5,834 bases of DNA from Alphaproteobacteria bacterium (GTDB lineage Bacteria; Pseudomonadota; Alphaproteobacteria; Caulobacterales; Parvularculaceae): contig JAUIEG010000188.1 in assembly GCA_030428745.1 (NCBI GenBank), positions 1-5,834 of the forward strand. Reading direction: 5' to 3'. The translations under genes and the position numbers were made by a program. Every line of letters starts with the position of its first letter. Within the stretch, counting starts at the first letter, position 1. This document shows, one piece after another, positions 1 through 5,782 of the stretch. The notes beneath the pieces are model-generated. The model was not told the origin of the DNA and searched no databases. It saw nothing but the letters and a program-made list of their open reading frames with translations.

Positions 1-1012
1 ACAAAAACGCGCTGCCTATGACCGTTTCGGCCACGCCGCGTTTCAAAATGGCGGCGCCGGTCCCGGCGGCATGGGCGCCGGTTTCGCCAGAGGCGGCATG
101 GGCGGCGGCGCAGGCGCAGCAGGCTTTTCCGACATTTTCGATGAGATTTTCGGCGAGTTCATGGGCGGCCAGCGCGGCGGACGGCGCACCGGGCCGGGCC
201 GCGGCGCCGACCTTAAATATAATCTCCAGATCACCCTCGAAGAGGCGTTTCGCGGCAAGAAGACCGAAATCAAGGTGCCGGGCTCCGTCGCCTGCGAAAC
301 CTGCGAGGGATCGGGCGCGAAGCCGGGTTCAGGCCCCACCGAATGCGGCACCTGCAAGGGCGTCGGGCGCGTGCGCGTTCAGCAGGGCTTTTTCACGATC
401 GAGCGCGCCTGCCCCCATTGCAACGGCGAAGGCCGGGTGATCGCCGATCCGTGTACGGATTGCGGCGGCCAGGGCCGGGTCCGGCGCGAGCGGACATTGT
501 CCGTGGACATTCCGGCGGGCATTGAGAACGGCACGCGCATTCGCCTGTCGGGCGAGGGTGAGGCGGGCCCGCGCGGTGGGCCGGAGGGCGATCTCTATAT
601 CTTCATCCATGTGAACGAGAACGATCTGTTCGAACGCGACGGGCCGGATCTTTTCTGCGTCATGCCGATCCCCATGACCACGGCGGCGCTGGGCGGTGAG
701 TTTGAAACCCCGACCATCGACGGCGGGCGCGTCAAAATCTCCGTGCCCGAAGGATCGCAGACCGGCAAACGCTTCCGCGTGCGCGGCAAGGGCATGACCC
801 AGCTGGATAGCTCCGGCCGGGGCGATGTGCGCCGGCGCGGCGATCTCTATGTCGAAATCCAGGTGGAAACGCCAACGGGCCTCAACGCCGAACAGAAAGA
901 GTTGCTTCAGCAGTTCTGCGAGGCTGGCGGCGGCGAAGCGGCCTGCCCCCAGCACAAAGGCTTTTTCGACAAGGCCAAAACGTTCTGGGAGAACGTCACT
1001 GACGGGCGGTAG
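1..1012 (+). CDS. dnaJ: Chaperone protein DnaJ (Hsp40), 5'-truncated by window edge
   Basis: Co-chaperone that binds unfolded proteins and stimulates the ATPase of DnaK in the cytoplasm. The frame is open from base 2, giving 336 visible residues; the first ~60, including the HPD motif, lie outside. What remains of the J domain is the end of its last helix (KRAAYDRFGH). A Gly/Phe-rich linker follows, containing the typical FSDIFDEIFGEF. The zinc domain (293-475) has all four CxxCxGxG modules: CETCEGSG, CGTCKGVG, CPHCNGEG and CTDCGGQG. All eight Cys are present, so both zinc sites should form. After that come the substrate-binding beta domains (IPAGIENGTRIRLSGEGEAG, GDLYIFIHV, VRGKGM) and the usual GFFDKAKTFWENV-type C-terminal tail. 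Estimated full length is ~395 residues, within the range of type I DnaJ. One oddity is a 6-residue insertion at 818-847 relative to E. coli DnaJ as I recall it. dnaK is expected upstream but cannot be seen. Confidence 0.97.
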   Translation, partial: QKRAAYDRFGHAAFQNGGAGPGGMGAGFARGGMGGGAGAAGFSDIFDEIFGEFMGGQRGGRRTGPGRGADLKYNLQITLEEAFRGKKTEIKVPGSVACETCEGSGAKPGSGPTECGTCKGVGRVRVQQGFFTIERACPHCNGEGRVIADPCTDCGGQGRVRRERTLSVDIPAGIENGTRIRLSGEGEAGPRGGPEGDLYIFIHVNENDLFERDGPDLFCVMPIPMTTAALGGEFETPTIDGGRVKISVPEGSQTGKRFRVRGKGMTQLDSSGRGDVRRRGDLYVEIQVETPTGLNAEQKELLQQFCEAGGGEAACPQHKGFFDKAKTFWENVTDGR

Positions 1013-1048
1013 GCCTGCAGCGTTCAGGTGGCTAGTAAAGCGGCCACA

Positions 1049-1077
1049 TTTTCAACAAACATGGATTGAACTATGAT
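1049..1077 (+). promoter_or_regulatory. Candidate sigma70-type promoter for the secreted-protein gene
   Basis: TTTTCA (1049-1054, 4 of 6 matches to TTGACA) and TATGAT (1072-1077, 5 of 6 matches to TATAAT) are separated by 17 bases. A start near 1084 would give a leader of about 50 bases before the ATG at 1133. The site lies between dnaJ and the next gene, so that gene could be transcribed apart from the heat-shock operon. It was found by reading only, and chance matches of this quality are common. Confidence 0.4.
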
Positions 1078-1081
1078 CCCC

Positions 1082-1107
1082 GCGCAGGGCCGAAAGGCCT
1101 CCCGCGC
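1082..1107 (+). other. Imperfect GAAA-loop hairpin between dnaJ and the next gene
   Basis: GGGCC (1087-1091) pairs with GGCCT (1096-1100), with one G-T wobble, around a GAAA tetraloop (1092-1095). An outer GCGC (1082-1085) pairs with GCGC (1104-1107) across a small internal loop (A against CCC). Only a weak T-run (TTATT) follows. It could act as a terminator or 3' end for dnaJ. If the promoter at 1049-1077 is real, it would instead sit at the very 5' end of the downstream transcript as a stabilising stem. The sequence alone does not decide. Confidence 0.35.
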
Positions 1108-1119
1108 TTATTCATGAAT

Positions 1120-1126
1120 GGGGGAG
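1120..1126 (+). promoter_or_regulatory. Ribosome binding site that fixes the start at 1133
   Basis: GGGGGAG lies 6 bases before the ATG at 1133. The in-frame ATG at 1118 overlaps this site and has no Shine-Dalgarno of its own. Starting at 1133 also puts the signal peptide at the very N-terminus, so 1133 is preferred. Confidence 0.7.
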
Positions 1127-1132
1127 ACATCC

Positions 1133-2251
1133 ATGAACATCAAACTGGCCGTAACGGCCCTCGCTTTATTCACCGCAACATTTGCGCAGGCCGGGCAGAC
1201 CCCGTCTTATCAGCCTGCGGAGAAAAAGAAGCCGACGTTGACGCCGACGGCGCCGCTGCAGACGCAGTCAAAAACGGCGGACAAGATTCAGGTGCAAACG
1301 CCGATCCGTGTCGGTGGTGGTGAGGCGAAGCTCGTCACCGCGAGCCAAATGAAGTCAACACATCGCGCACTGATCGCCCCGACGGATGCGCTTACCGGGG
1401 CGGCGCTGTCAAAATTCTCGCTTGCTTTCACCAATGGTGATCACAAGATCCGCCGGATCAGCGTTCTACAGACGGAAGGCAAGGCTGACGCCGCCTTCGC
1501 CGATCAGGATTCCAACGACCCGTTTTCGTTCAATGGCGGCTGGTACAAGGCCGGATATCCCATGGCGAGCGTCACGGGTGTCGGCGGCGGTGAGTATGAT
1601 CTGACGCTGCCCGCCGGGCCAACCGGTTACGTCCCGGTGCTGGCCGGGTTTTCGTTCGAGCGCAAACAGGGAACCGACGCCAATGTGCGCACTATTGGTG
1701 TGCGCCTGACGCCGGACAATCGCAAAGCGCGGGTGACGCTGATCGACGATCAGGGCCTCGATTTACGCGGGTTTGAAAACTATGTGGCGGCCGGTTTCGC
1801 CCTCACAGCGGCGCCCTTCGGCACGGTCGAGGCGATGAATGTGACGGCGGCGGTCGCAGCGGTGGAGCTCGCCGACCAGGAATTCAGCGACAAGGGGCCG
1901 CGCAATTTTTCAGCGACCGTGCAAATCGCCTGGGTCCCGCAGGCATCGATCCTCAAGCGCGCCTCGGCCTCAGGCTCGATCCGTGAGATCGAGTCCGGAA
2001 CGTCGCCGGATGTATCGGATTGCGAAGACGGCGGGCGCATTGGACAGCTTTCATGCCTGGCGGGCGCCGAGCAAGCGCAAGAAAAGATTGTCCTGACCGG
2101 TTTTTTGTTTCACTTCGGCAATTCCGATCACCATCTCGAAAAACTCGCGGTCGATTTGAAACCAGGTTCCGGGCGGCGTTCTGTCGAATTTCAGGATTCC
2201 GACGAAGGCGACCCTATTCAGTGGTTCGTCGATTATGTGGGCGTGAAATAG
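1133..2251 (+). CDS. Exported protein of unknown function with three internal repeats
   Basis: I do not recognise a named family. The 372-residue product starts with a Sec-type signal peptide: Lys at residue 4, a hydrophobic core (about 5-17) and an AQA/G cleavage site after residue 20. The mature protein is therefore periplasmic, outer-surface or secreted. Residues ~21-60 are a Pro/Thr/Lys/Gln-rich, probably unstructured linker. A ~50-residue unit then recurs at about 92-140, 169-219 and 320-370. Units 1 and 3 share a pattern like F-x-N-x-D-H, then an alternating hydrophobic strand, then F-x-D-x-D-x-x-D-P. Unit 2 keeps the GF-x-F start, the strand pattern and the F-x-x-Y-V end but loses DH and DP. 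A more degenerate unit may lie at ~230-268. The alternation suggests beta-sandwich units. The only Cys residues, 297 and 308 between units 2 and 3, could form a disulfide. There are no membrane segments and no lipobox. It has its own promoter-like site, so linkage to dnaJ is probably only positional. Confidence 0.85.
   Translation: MNIKLAVTALALFTATFAQAGQTPSYQPAEKKKPTLTPTAPLQTQSKTADKIQVQTPIRVGGGEAKLVTASQMKSTHRALIAPTDALTGAALSKFSLAFTNGDHKIRRISVLQTEGKADAAFADQDSNDPFSFNGGWYKAGYPMASVTGVGGGEYDLTLPAGPTGYVPVLAGFSFERKQGTDANVRTIGVRLTPDNRKARVTLIDDQGLDLRGFENYVAAGFALTAAPFGTVEAMNVTAAVAAVELADQEFSDKGPRNFSATVQIAWVPQASILKRASASGSIREIESGTSPDVSDCEDGGRIGQLSCLAGAEQAQEKIVLTGFLFHFGNSDHHLEKLAVDLKPGSGRRSVEFQDSDEGDPIQWFVDYVGVK
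1406..2242 (+). repeat. Three diverged protein-level repeats inside the exported protein
   Basis: The units are at 1406-1552, 1637-1789 and 2090-2242, about 50 codons each. Units 1 and 3 both read as hydrophobic-F-x-N-x-DH, then hydrophobic-x-V, then F-x-D-x-D-x-x-DP. Unit 2 aligns with unit 3 at the GF-x-F start, the I/L-x-V strand, the D-D pair and the closing Y-V. DNA identity between units is low, so this is an old duplication of a domain and not a recent tandem repeat. The alignment was made by eye, and the boundaries are approximate. Confidence 0.55.
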
Positions 2252-2275
2252 CCCTCATCGGCGCGCAAATTGCGT

Positions 2276-2281
2276 TATAGT
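2276..2281 (+). promoter_or_regulatory. Candidate -10 box placing the glk transcript start at or next to its ATG
   Basis: TATAGT (5 of 6 to TATAAT) ends 7 bases before the glk ATG at 2289. No Shine-Dalgarno-like sequence lies in the gap (only GCGGGC), and no good -35 is visible 16-18 bases upstream. If used, it would give a leaderless or nearly leaderless glk mRNA, a known arrangement in alphaproteobacteria. The alternative is read-through from the gene that ends 37 bases upstream. Confidence 0.35.
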
Positions 2282-2288
2282 CGCGGGC

Positions 2289-3239
2289 ATGGACCTTCTG
2301 ATTGATATTGGCGGCACGAATGTCCGCGCCGCTGTCGCCCAAAACGGGCGCATGAACGCCGTGCGCCACTACCGGACGGCGTCTTATAAAACAGCAGGCG
2401 AGATCGTCGCCGATGTGCTGCGCGATGAGGGCCTGCAAAGCGTCGCCCGCGTCTTTCTCGCGGTCGCCGGGCCGGTGACCGATGGCCGCCGCGCGGCGCT
2501 CACCAACGCCGATCTCACCGTGGACGCCGACATGCTTGTTCAGACATTCGGGCTCACTCAAGCGGCGGTGCTGAACGATTTAGAGGCGCTCGCCTATATT
2601 TTGGGGGATATCGCAGGCCTTGATGCGACCCTCATGACGCCGGCGAGACCCGCGCCCGGGAAAACCGCCATTGTCGTCGCTCCCGGCACGGGGCTGGGGC
2701 TTGGCGCCTATCTGGTCAAGGAGGGGCGGGCGAGCGTTATGTCGACCCAGGGCGGGCATGTGCGCGCCGCGCCGTCAACGCCGCGCGAGTTCGCGCTTTG
2801 CGCCGCCTTATCCCACAATGACAATTATCTCTGTACGGAGGATCTGTTGTCCGGTCCGGGCATAGAGCGGATTTACGCCGGCCTTCACGCCATTGACGGC
2901 GAAGCGCCGCCGTCACCCGCGCCACACGGAAAAGAGATTGTAGAGCGCGCGCAAACCGGCGCCGATGCGCGGGCCAGAGAGACAGTTGAGATTTATCTCT
3001 CCATGCTCGGGTCTTATTGCGGCGACATGGCGCTCGTCTTTCTCAGCTATGGCGGCGTTTATCTCGCCGGCAACATCATCAACGGGCTGGCGCCAATGCT
3101 GGCGGACAGCAAGCTGGCTTCCGCTTTTGTCAATAAAGGCCTGATGGCGCCGCTGATGGGGGAGATCGCCTTTGCGCATACCCCTCTGGAAGAGCCCGCC
3201 CTGGAAGGGCTCAGGGCGTTTGCTGCGCAGCAGTCTTAG
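2289..3239 (+). CDS. glk: Glucokinase family protein (Glk, hexokinase/actin fold)
   Basis: Expected to phosphorylate glucose to glucose-6-phosphate with ATP in the cytoplasm, feeding Entner-Doudoroff or glycolysis. Its 316 residues are close to E. coli Glk (321). The fold motifs appear in order: phosphate-1 DIGGTN (6-11), AVAGPV (58-63), LTNAD (71-75), the LND motif with catalytic Asp97, GTGLGLG (133-139), GGH (155-157), E184 followed by SGPG (188-191), and GGVYLAGN (255-261). These match the bacterial Glk branch rather than ROK kinases; no ROK-type CxCGxxGC zinc motif is present. There are two oddities. The usual EGGH(V/I)DFAP sugar-binding loop reads QGGHVRAAP, so the glucose-contacting Glu is Gln154. 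The late adenosine-site GG reads GN (260-261). Glucose kinase activity or specificity may therefore differ. The start at 2289 puts DIGGTN five residues in, as expected. The gene converges on, and overlaps by 29 bases, the MFS gene downstream. Confidence 0.87.
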   Translation: MDLLIDIGGTNVRAAVAQNGRMNAVRHYRTASYKTAGEIVADVLRDEGLQSVARVFLAVAGPVTDGRRAALTNADLTVDADMLVQTFGLTQAAVLNDLEALAYILGDIAGLDATLMTPARPAPGKTAIVVAPGTGLGLGAYLVKEGRASVMSTQGGHVRAAPSTPREFALCAALSHNDNYLCTEDLLSGPGIERIYAGLHAIDGEAPPSPAPHGKEIVERAQTGADARARETVEIYLSMLGSYCGDMALVFLSYGGVYLAGNIINGLAPMLADSKLASAFVNKGLMAPLMGEIAFAHTPLEEPALEGLRAFAAQQS

Positions 3240-4503
3240 CGGCGGCGCTTTCCGGGGTCTCGGTCTCTTCGAAGGTGTCGGCCTCGGAAAGGGTCGGGAA
3301 CAGCTTCAGCCACGAGGCGGCAGCGACCAGGGAGACGACCCCGCCCAATATCACGGCGTTGATCGGTCCCAAAAACCGCGCCGCGACGCCGCTTTCGAAA
3401 TCGCCAAGCTGGTTCGAGGCGGCGATGAAAATGAATGACACGGAAGAAACACGTCCGCGCATGCCGTCAGGGGTTGCATGCTGGACGATGGACATGCGGA
3501 TGAACATGGACACCATGTCCGCCGCGCCGGTGATCGCCAGCATCACCATGGACAGCCAGAAGATTTGCGAAAACGCAAAGCCGAACATGGCGAGGCCGTA
3601 AATCACGATAGAGCCGAGGAGCAACGGGCCCACTTTGCGCGACAAGGGATTGGCGGCGAGGATGAACGCCACAATAGCGGCGCCGATGGCGGGCGACGCG
3701 CGCAAGAGCCCGAGCCCTTCTGCGCCGACCATTAAAATATCGCGAGCAAACACCGGCAACAGCGCCGTGACGCTGCCGAAAAAGACAACGACAAGATCAA
3801 GCGTGATAGAGCCGAGGACGAGCTTGTTGTCGAATACATAACGCAGCCCTTCGATGATCATCGACCAGCCGCGCACATTTTCCATCGGCTCATGGGCCGG
3901 CGTTTGGGCGGTGGCGAACATCAAAACGGCAATTGCGGTGAGCCCCGCGGCGAAGGCGTACACCACAGAAGCGCCAATAATGAACAAAAACCCGCCAATG
4001 GCCGGGCCGATCATGGCGGCGCCCTGCATGCCGAGCGAGTTCCAGGCGATGGCGAGGGGAAGCTCATCGCGCGGCACAAGGCGCGGATAAAGGGAGTTCG
4101 ACGCGGCGGGGGTAAAGGCGCTCACCGCGCCATTGCAGAAGGCGGCGAGAAAAATCAGCGGGATCGCCAGCGCCGGTTTTGTGAAGCTTGCGCCGAAGAG
4201 CATCAGGATGACGAAGAACCGGATGACGTTCGAATAAACAAGGATCTTTTTCCGGTCAAAGCGATCGGCCGCCTGTCCGCCGGGTAGCGACAGGGCAAGA
4301 ACCGGGATGAACTGGGTCAGCCCCACAAGGCCGAGCATGAAGGCGGATTCTTCAATGGAACGGGTGAGGCGCGCGAGGTCGTAGATCTGCCAGCCAATAG
4401 CGATCGCCACCATCTGGCGTTCGGCGCTGATCAGCTGCCGTGCAATCCAGTAATGGCGATAGCCCTGATGGCGAAAGATCGAGAAGGATGGAACCGACCG
4501 CAT
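3211..4503 (-). CDS. MFS transporter, EntS-like / MFS_3 family exporter
   Basis: Inner-membrane, probably proton-driven efflux protein of 430 residues, in range for a 12-helix MFS carrier. N-terminal FRHQGYRHYWIARQLIS is the classic entry to helix 1 in the EntS/MFS_3 group. The loop after helix 2 carries the A-type motif GGQAADRFDRKK (75-86). Hydrophobic helices run to about residue 197, a polar central loop spans ~198-222, and the second half runs ~228-400. It contains TPDGMRGRV (344-352), the conserved loop before the last helices of this group. The tail after ~405 is acidic, then Ala/Gln-rich. Homologues include the enterobactin exporter, but no siderophore genes are nearby, so the substrate is unknown. 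An in-frame ATG at 4605 would add 34 residues with no family likeness and no ribosome binding site, and would fill the whole divergent promoter region, so 4503 is chosen. The last 29 bases overlap the end of glk on the other strand. Confidence 0.88.
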   Translation of the reverse strand: MRSVPSFSIFRHQGYRHYWIARQLISAERQMVAIAIGWQIYDLARLTRSIEESAFMLGLVGLTQFIPVLALSLPGGQAADRFDRKKILVYSNVIRFFVILMLFGASFTKPALAIPLIFLAAFCNGAVSAFTPAASNSLYPRLVPRDELPLAIAWNSLGMQGAAMIGPAIGGFLFIIGASVVYAFAAGLTAIAVLMFATAQTPAHEPMENVRGWSMIIEGLRYVFDNKLVLGSITLDLVVVFFGSVTALLPVFARDILMVGAEGLGLLRASPAIGAAIVAFILAANPLSRKVGPLLLGSIVIYGLAMFGFAFSQIFWLSMVMLAITGAADMVSMFIRMSIVQHATPDGMRGRVSSVSFIFIAASNQLGDFESGVAARFLGPINAVILGGVVSLVAAASWLKLFPTLSEADTFEETETPESAAAKTAAQQTP

Positions 4504-4512
4504 GCGCAGCGG

Positions 4513-4540
4513 ACAATAGAACGGCTTGCCTGCCGCGCAA
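4513..4540 (-). promoter_or_regulatory. Candidate promoter for the MFS gene
   Basis: On the - strand TTGCGC (4540-4535) and TATTGT (4518-4513) are 16 bases apart, each matching the sigma70 consensus at 4 of 6. TATTGT ends 9 bases before the ATG at 4503, so the leader would be only a few bases. That fits the lack of a Shine-Dalgarno there and supports the shorter start. The matches are modest. Confidence 0.3.
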
Positions 4541-4565
4541 CATTGAAGTTGAAGAAATCGCGCGC

Positions 4566-4607
4566 TTTGCAAATTTACCGCGGGCGCAGTAGCGTCGCCG
4601 TGCAAAT
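4566..4607. promoter_or_regulatory. Possible operator: TTTGCAAA palindrome and repeated TGCAAAT
   Basis: The region between the divergent MFS and sulfotransferase genes has a perfect 8-base palindrome TTTGCAAA (4566-4573). TGCAAAT also occurs twice in the same direction (4568-4574 and 4601-4607), 33 bases apart, about three helical turns. The arrangement would suit a regulator acting on both genes. Neither gene's neighbourhood shows a regulator, and short AT-rich words can recur by chance. Confidence 0.2.
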
Positions 4608-4608
4608 C

Positions 4609-4616
4609 AGGAGGGG
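4609..4616 (+). promoter_or_regulatory. Strong ribosome binding site for the sulfotransferase gene
   Basis: AGGAGGGG lies 3 to 5 bases ahead of the ATG at 4620 (5 bases from the AGGAGG core). It is the best Shine-Dalgarno in the window. It fixes the start and contrasts with the glk and MFS starts, which have none. Confidence 0.8.
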
Positions 4617-4619
4617 ATC

Positions 4620-5306
4620 ATGGCGCTAAAAGTAATCGGGGCGGGCTTTGGACGAACAGGTACGGCGTCCTTGAAGCTGGCGCTGGAGAAGCTGGGCTTT
4701 GGCCCCTGCTATCATATGAGCGAAGTGCTCTCCAATGGCGGCCATATGGATCTGTGGAACGCGGCCGCCGGCGGCTCGCCTGACTGGGACGCAATTTTCA
4801 AGGGCTACGCCTCCACCACGGACTTTCCCGCCTCAATCTATTGGCGCGAGCTTGCCGATTATTATCCCGACGCAAAAATCATCCTTTCCCTGCGCGATGC
4901 GGAGCGCTGGTTTGAATCGACGCAGGAAACCATCCTCAGTCGGAATATGATGGGACTGATGGAGGGAACGCCATGGCGCGCCATGCTCCGGAACACAGTC
5001 GACGCTCTCTTTGACGGTAATATTCATGACCACGACACGCTGATCCGCGTCTTCAACGATCACACCGCCGCCGTCAAAGCCGCCTTCGGGCCGGACCGGC
5101 TGCTGGTTTTTGAAGCCAAACAGGGTTGGGCGCCGTTATGCGCGTTTCTGGGCGTTGACGTTCCGGATACCGAATTCCCCCGCGTTAATTCTAAAGAAGA
5201 GTTGCAGGGCATGATCGCCATGCTGGAATCGGATATGGGCCGGGACATGATGGCCGGCAAGGGCATGCCCAAGGCCGCCCGCGAGCAGGTGTTGGGTAAA
5301 GAGTAG
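4620..5306 (+). CDS. Sulfotransferase family protein (Sulfotransfer_4 type)
   Basis: Predicted cytoplasmic enzyme that moves a sulfuryl group from PAPS to an acceptor I cannot identify. It has 228 residues, normal for this family. The 5'-phosphosulfate loop is at the N-terminus: GAGFGRTGTASLKLALEKLG (residues 7-26). PCYHM follows at 29-33; its His32 is a candidate catalytic base. The central WDAIFKGY and TDFPASIYWREL blocks match the family's DWD...GY...DFPA...W pattern. The 3'-phosphate site is KIILSLRDAERWFEST (86-101), with Arg92 and Ser100 eight residues apart as in known PAPS enzymes. The C-terminal half carries FEAKQGWAPLCAFLGVDVPD (164-183) and then FPRVN. No signal peptide or membrane segment is seen. 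It leads a tight gene set with the acetyltransferase 11 bases downstream and is divergent from the MFS exporter. Despite nucleotide-fold similarity, the RTGT loop and R/S pair argue against a plain kinase. Confidence 0.88.
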   Translation: MALKVIGAGFGRTGTASLKLALEKLGFGPCYHMSEVLSNGGHMDLWNAAAGGSPDWDAIFKGYASTTDFPASIYWRELADYYPDAKIILSLRDAERWFESTQETILSRNMMGLMEGTPWRAMLRNTVDALFDGNIHDHDTLIRVFNDHTAAVKAAFGPDRLLVFEAKQGWAPLCAFLGVDVPDTEFPRVNSKEELQGMIAMLESDMGRDMMAGKGMPKAAREQVLGKE

Positions 5307-5317
5307 ATCATCAGACG

Positions 5318-5773
5318 ATGCAGATCATTGAAGATGACCTTTCCCACGAGGCGGTGCGCGACCTCCTCACCTATCATTTTGAGCAGATGCACGAGAACTC
5401 GCCGCCCGGGATGGCCTATGTGCTCGATGTGGATGGGTTGAAGGCCCCGGGGGTCAGCTTCTGGTCGGTTTGGGACGGCGACGCGCTGCTTGGTTGCGGC
5501 GCCATGAAAGAACTGTCCCCGACCCATGGCGAAATCAAATCCATGCGCACCCACCCCGACCATCTTGGCAAGGGCGCCGGCGCCGTCATGCTTGATCACA
5601 TTATCAAAACAGCGCGTCAGCGCGGCTATAAACGCCTTAGCCTCGAGACAGGGTCAACGCCGAGTTTCATCCCGGCGATCGCGCTTTATAAAAAGCGCGG
5701 GTTCGAAAATGGCGACGCCTTCGCCGACTATGACACAAGCGATTTCAACCAGTTTTTTCATCTCGATCTGTAG
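5318..5773 (+). CDS. GNAT family N-acetyltransferase
   Basis: Acetyl-CoA-dependent N-acetyltransferase of 151 residues, a single GNAT domain. The core reads LLGCGAMKELSPTHGEIKSM (58-77; strand 4 and lead-in), then the acetyl-CoA loop HPDHLGKGAGAVMLDHII (79-96), where LGKGAG stands for the Q/RxxGxG/A motif, then RLSLETGS (106-113) and motif B with ALYKKRGFE (122-130). The GCGA(L/M)KEL..THGEIKSMR stretch, the LETGS block and the FADY ending closely resemble the Bacillus YsnE-type subgroup from memory. The substrate is uncertain; small amines or amino acids are typical. The start at 5318 lacks a clear Shine-Dalgarno. It lies 11 bases after the sulfotransferase stop, so translation is likely coupled to that gene. 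There is no targeting signal, and the gene looks complete. Confidence 0.88.
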   Translation: MQIIEDDLSHEAVRDLLTYHFEQMHENSPPGMAYVLDVDGLKAPGVSFWSVWDGDALLGCGAMKELSPTHGEIKSMRTHPDHLGKGAGAVMLDHIIKTARQRGYKRLSLETGSTPSFIPAIALYKKRGFENGDAFADYDTSDFNQFFHLDL

Positions 5774-5777
5774 GCGG
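5772..5777 (+). promoter_or_regulatory. Ribosome binding site for the gene starting at 5783
   Basis: AGGCGG (5 of 6 to AGGAGG) begins inside the TAG stop of the acetyltransferase gene and lies 5 bases before the ATG at 5783. This supports a genuine gene start there and a shared transcript with the two genes upstream. Confidence 0.6.
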
Positions 5778-5782
5778 CTTTA

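Noticed and set aside
61..180. GGCGGC/GGCATGGGC-rich stretch as a possible tandem repeat
   Set aside because: It is simply the coding sequence of the Gly/Phe-rich linker normal in DnaJ.
18..440. 140-codon + strand frame overlapping the start of dnaJ
   Set aside because: It is an out-of-frame, Ala/Arg/Pro-rich shadow of the Gly-rich and zinc regions of dnaJ.
329..955. 208-codon open frame on the - strand opposite dnaJ
   Set aside because: It is an antisense shadow of a GC-rich gene with clear DnaJ coding content. The product resembles no family and has no ribosome binding site.
3192..3212. Inverted repeat GAGCCC/GGGCTC at the MFS stop, a possible terminator on the - strand
   Set aside because: The stem is only 6 bases with a 9-base loop and no T-run follows. 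It competes with another short stem (3198-3210) and lies within glk coding sequence.
3221..3232. Perfect 12-base palindrome TGCTGCGCAGCA in the glk/MFS overlap
   Set aside because: As a hairpin it would have only about 4 pairs. It is explained by Ala/Gln codons on both strands and lacks any terminator feature.
3892..4287. 131-codon + strand frame within the MFS gene, and neighbouring frames at 3275-4090
   Set aside because: They are antisense to a confidently identified transporter. Their composition is His/Gly/Arg-rich shadow text.
4543..4554. Tandem TTGAAG TTGAAG as -35 boxes for the sulfotransferase gene
   Set aside because: No acceptable -10 sequence lies 16-18 bases downstream of either copy; the best is CAAATT with 3 of 6 matches.
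5060..5599. 179-codon - strand frame across the sulfotransferase/GNAT junction
   Set aside because: It runs antisense through two well-supported genes and has no recognisable motifs.
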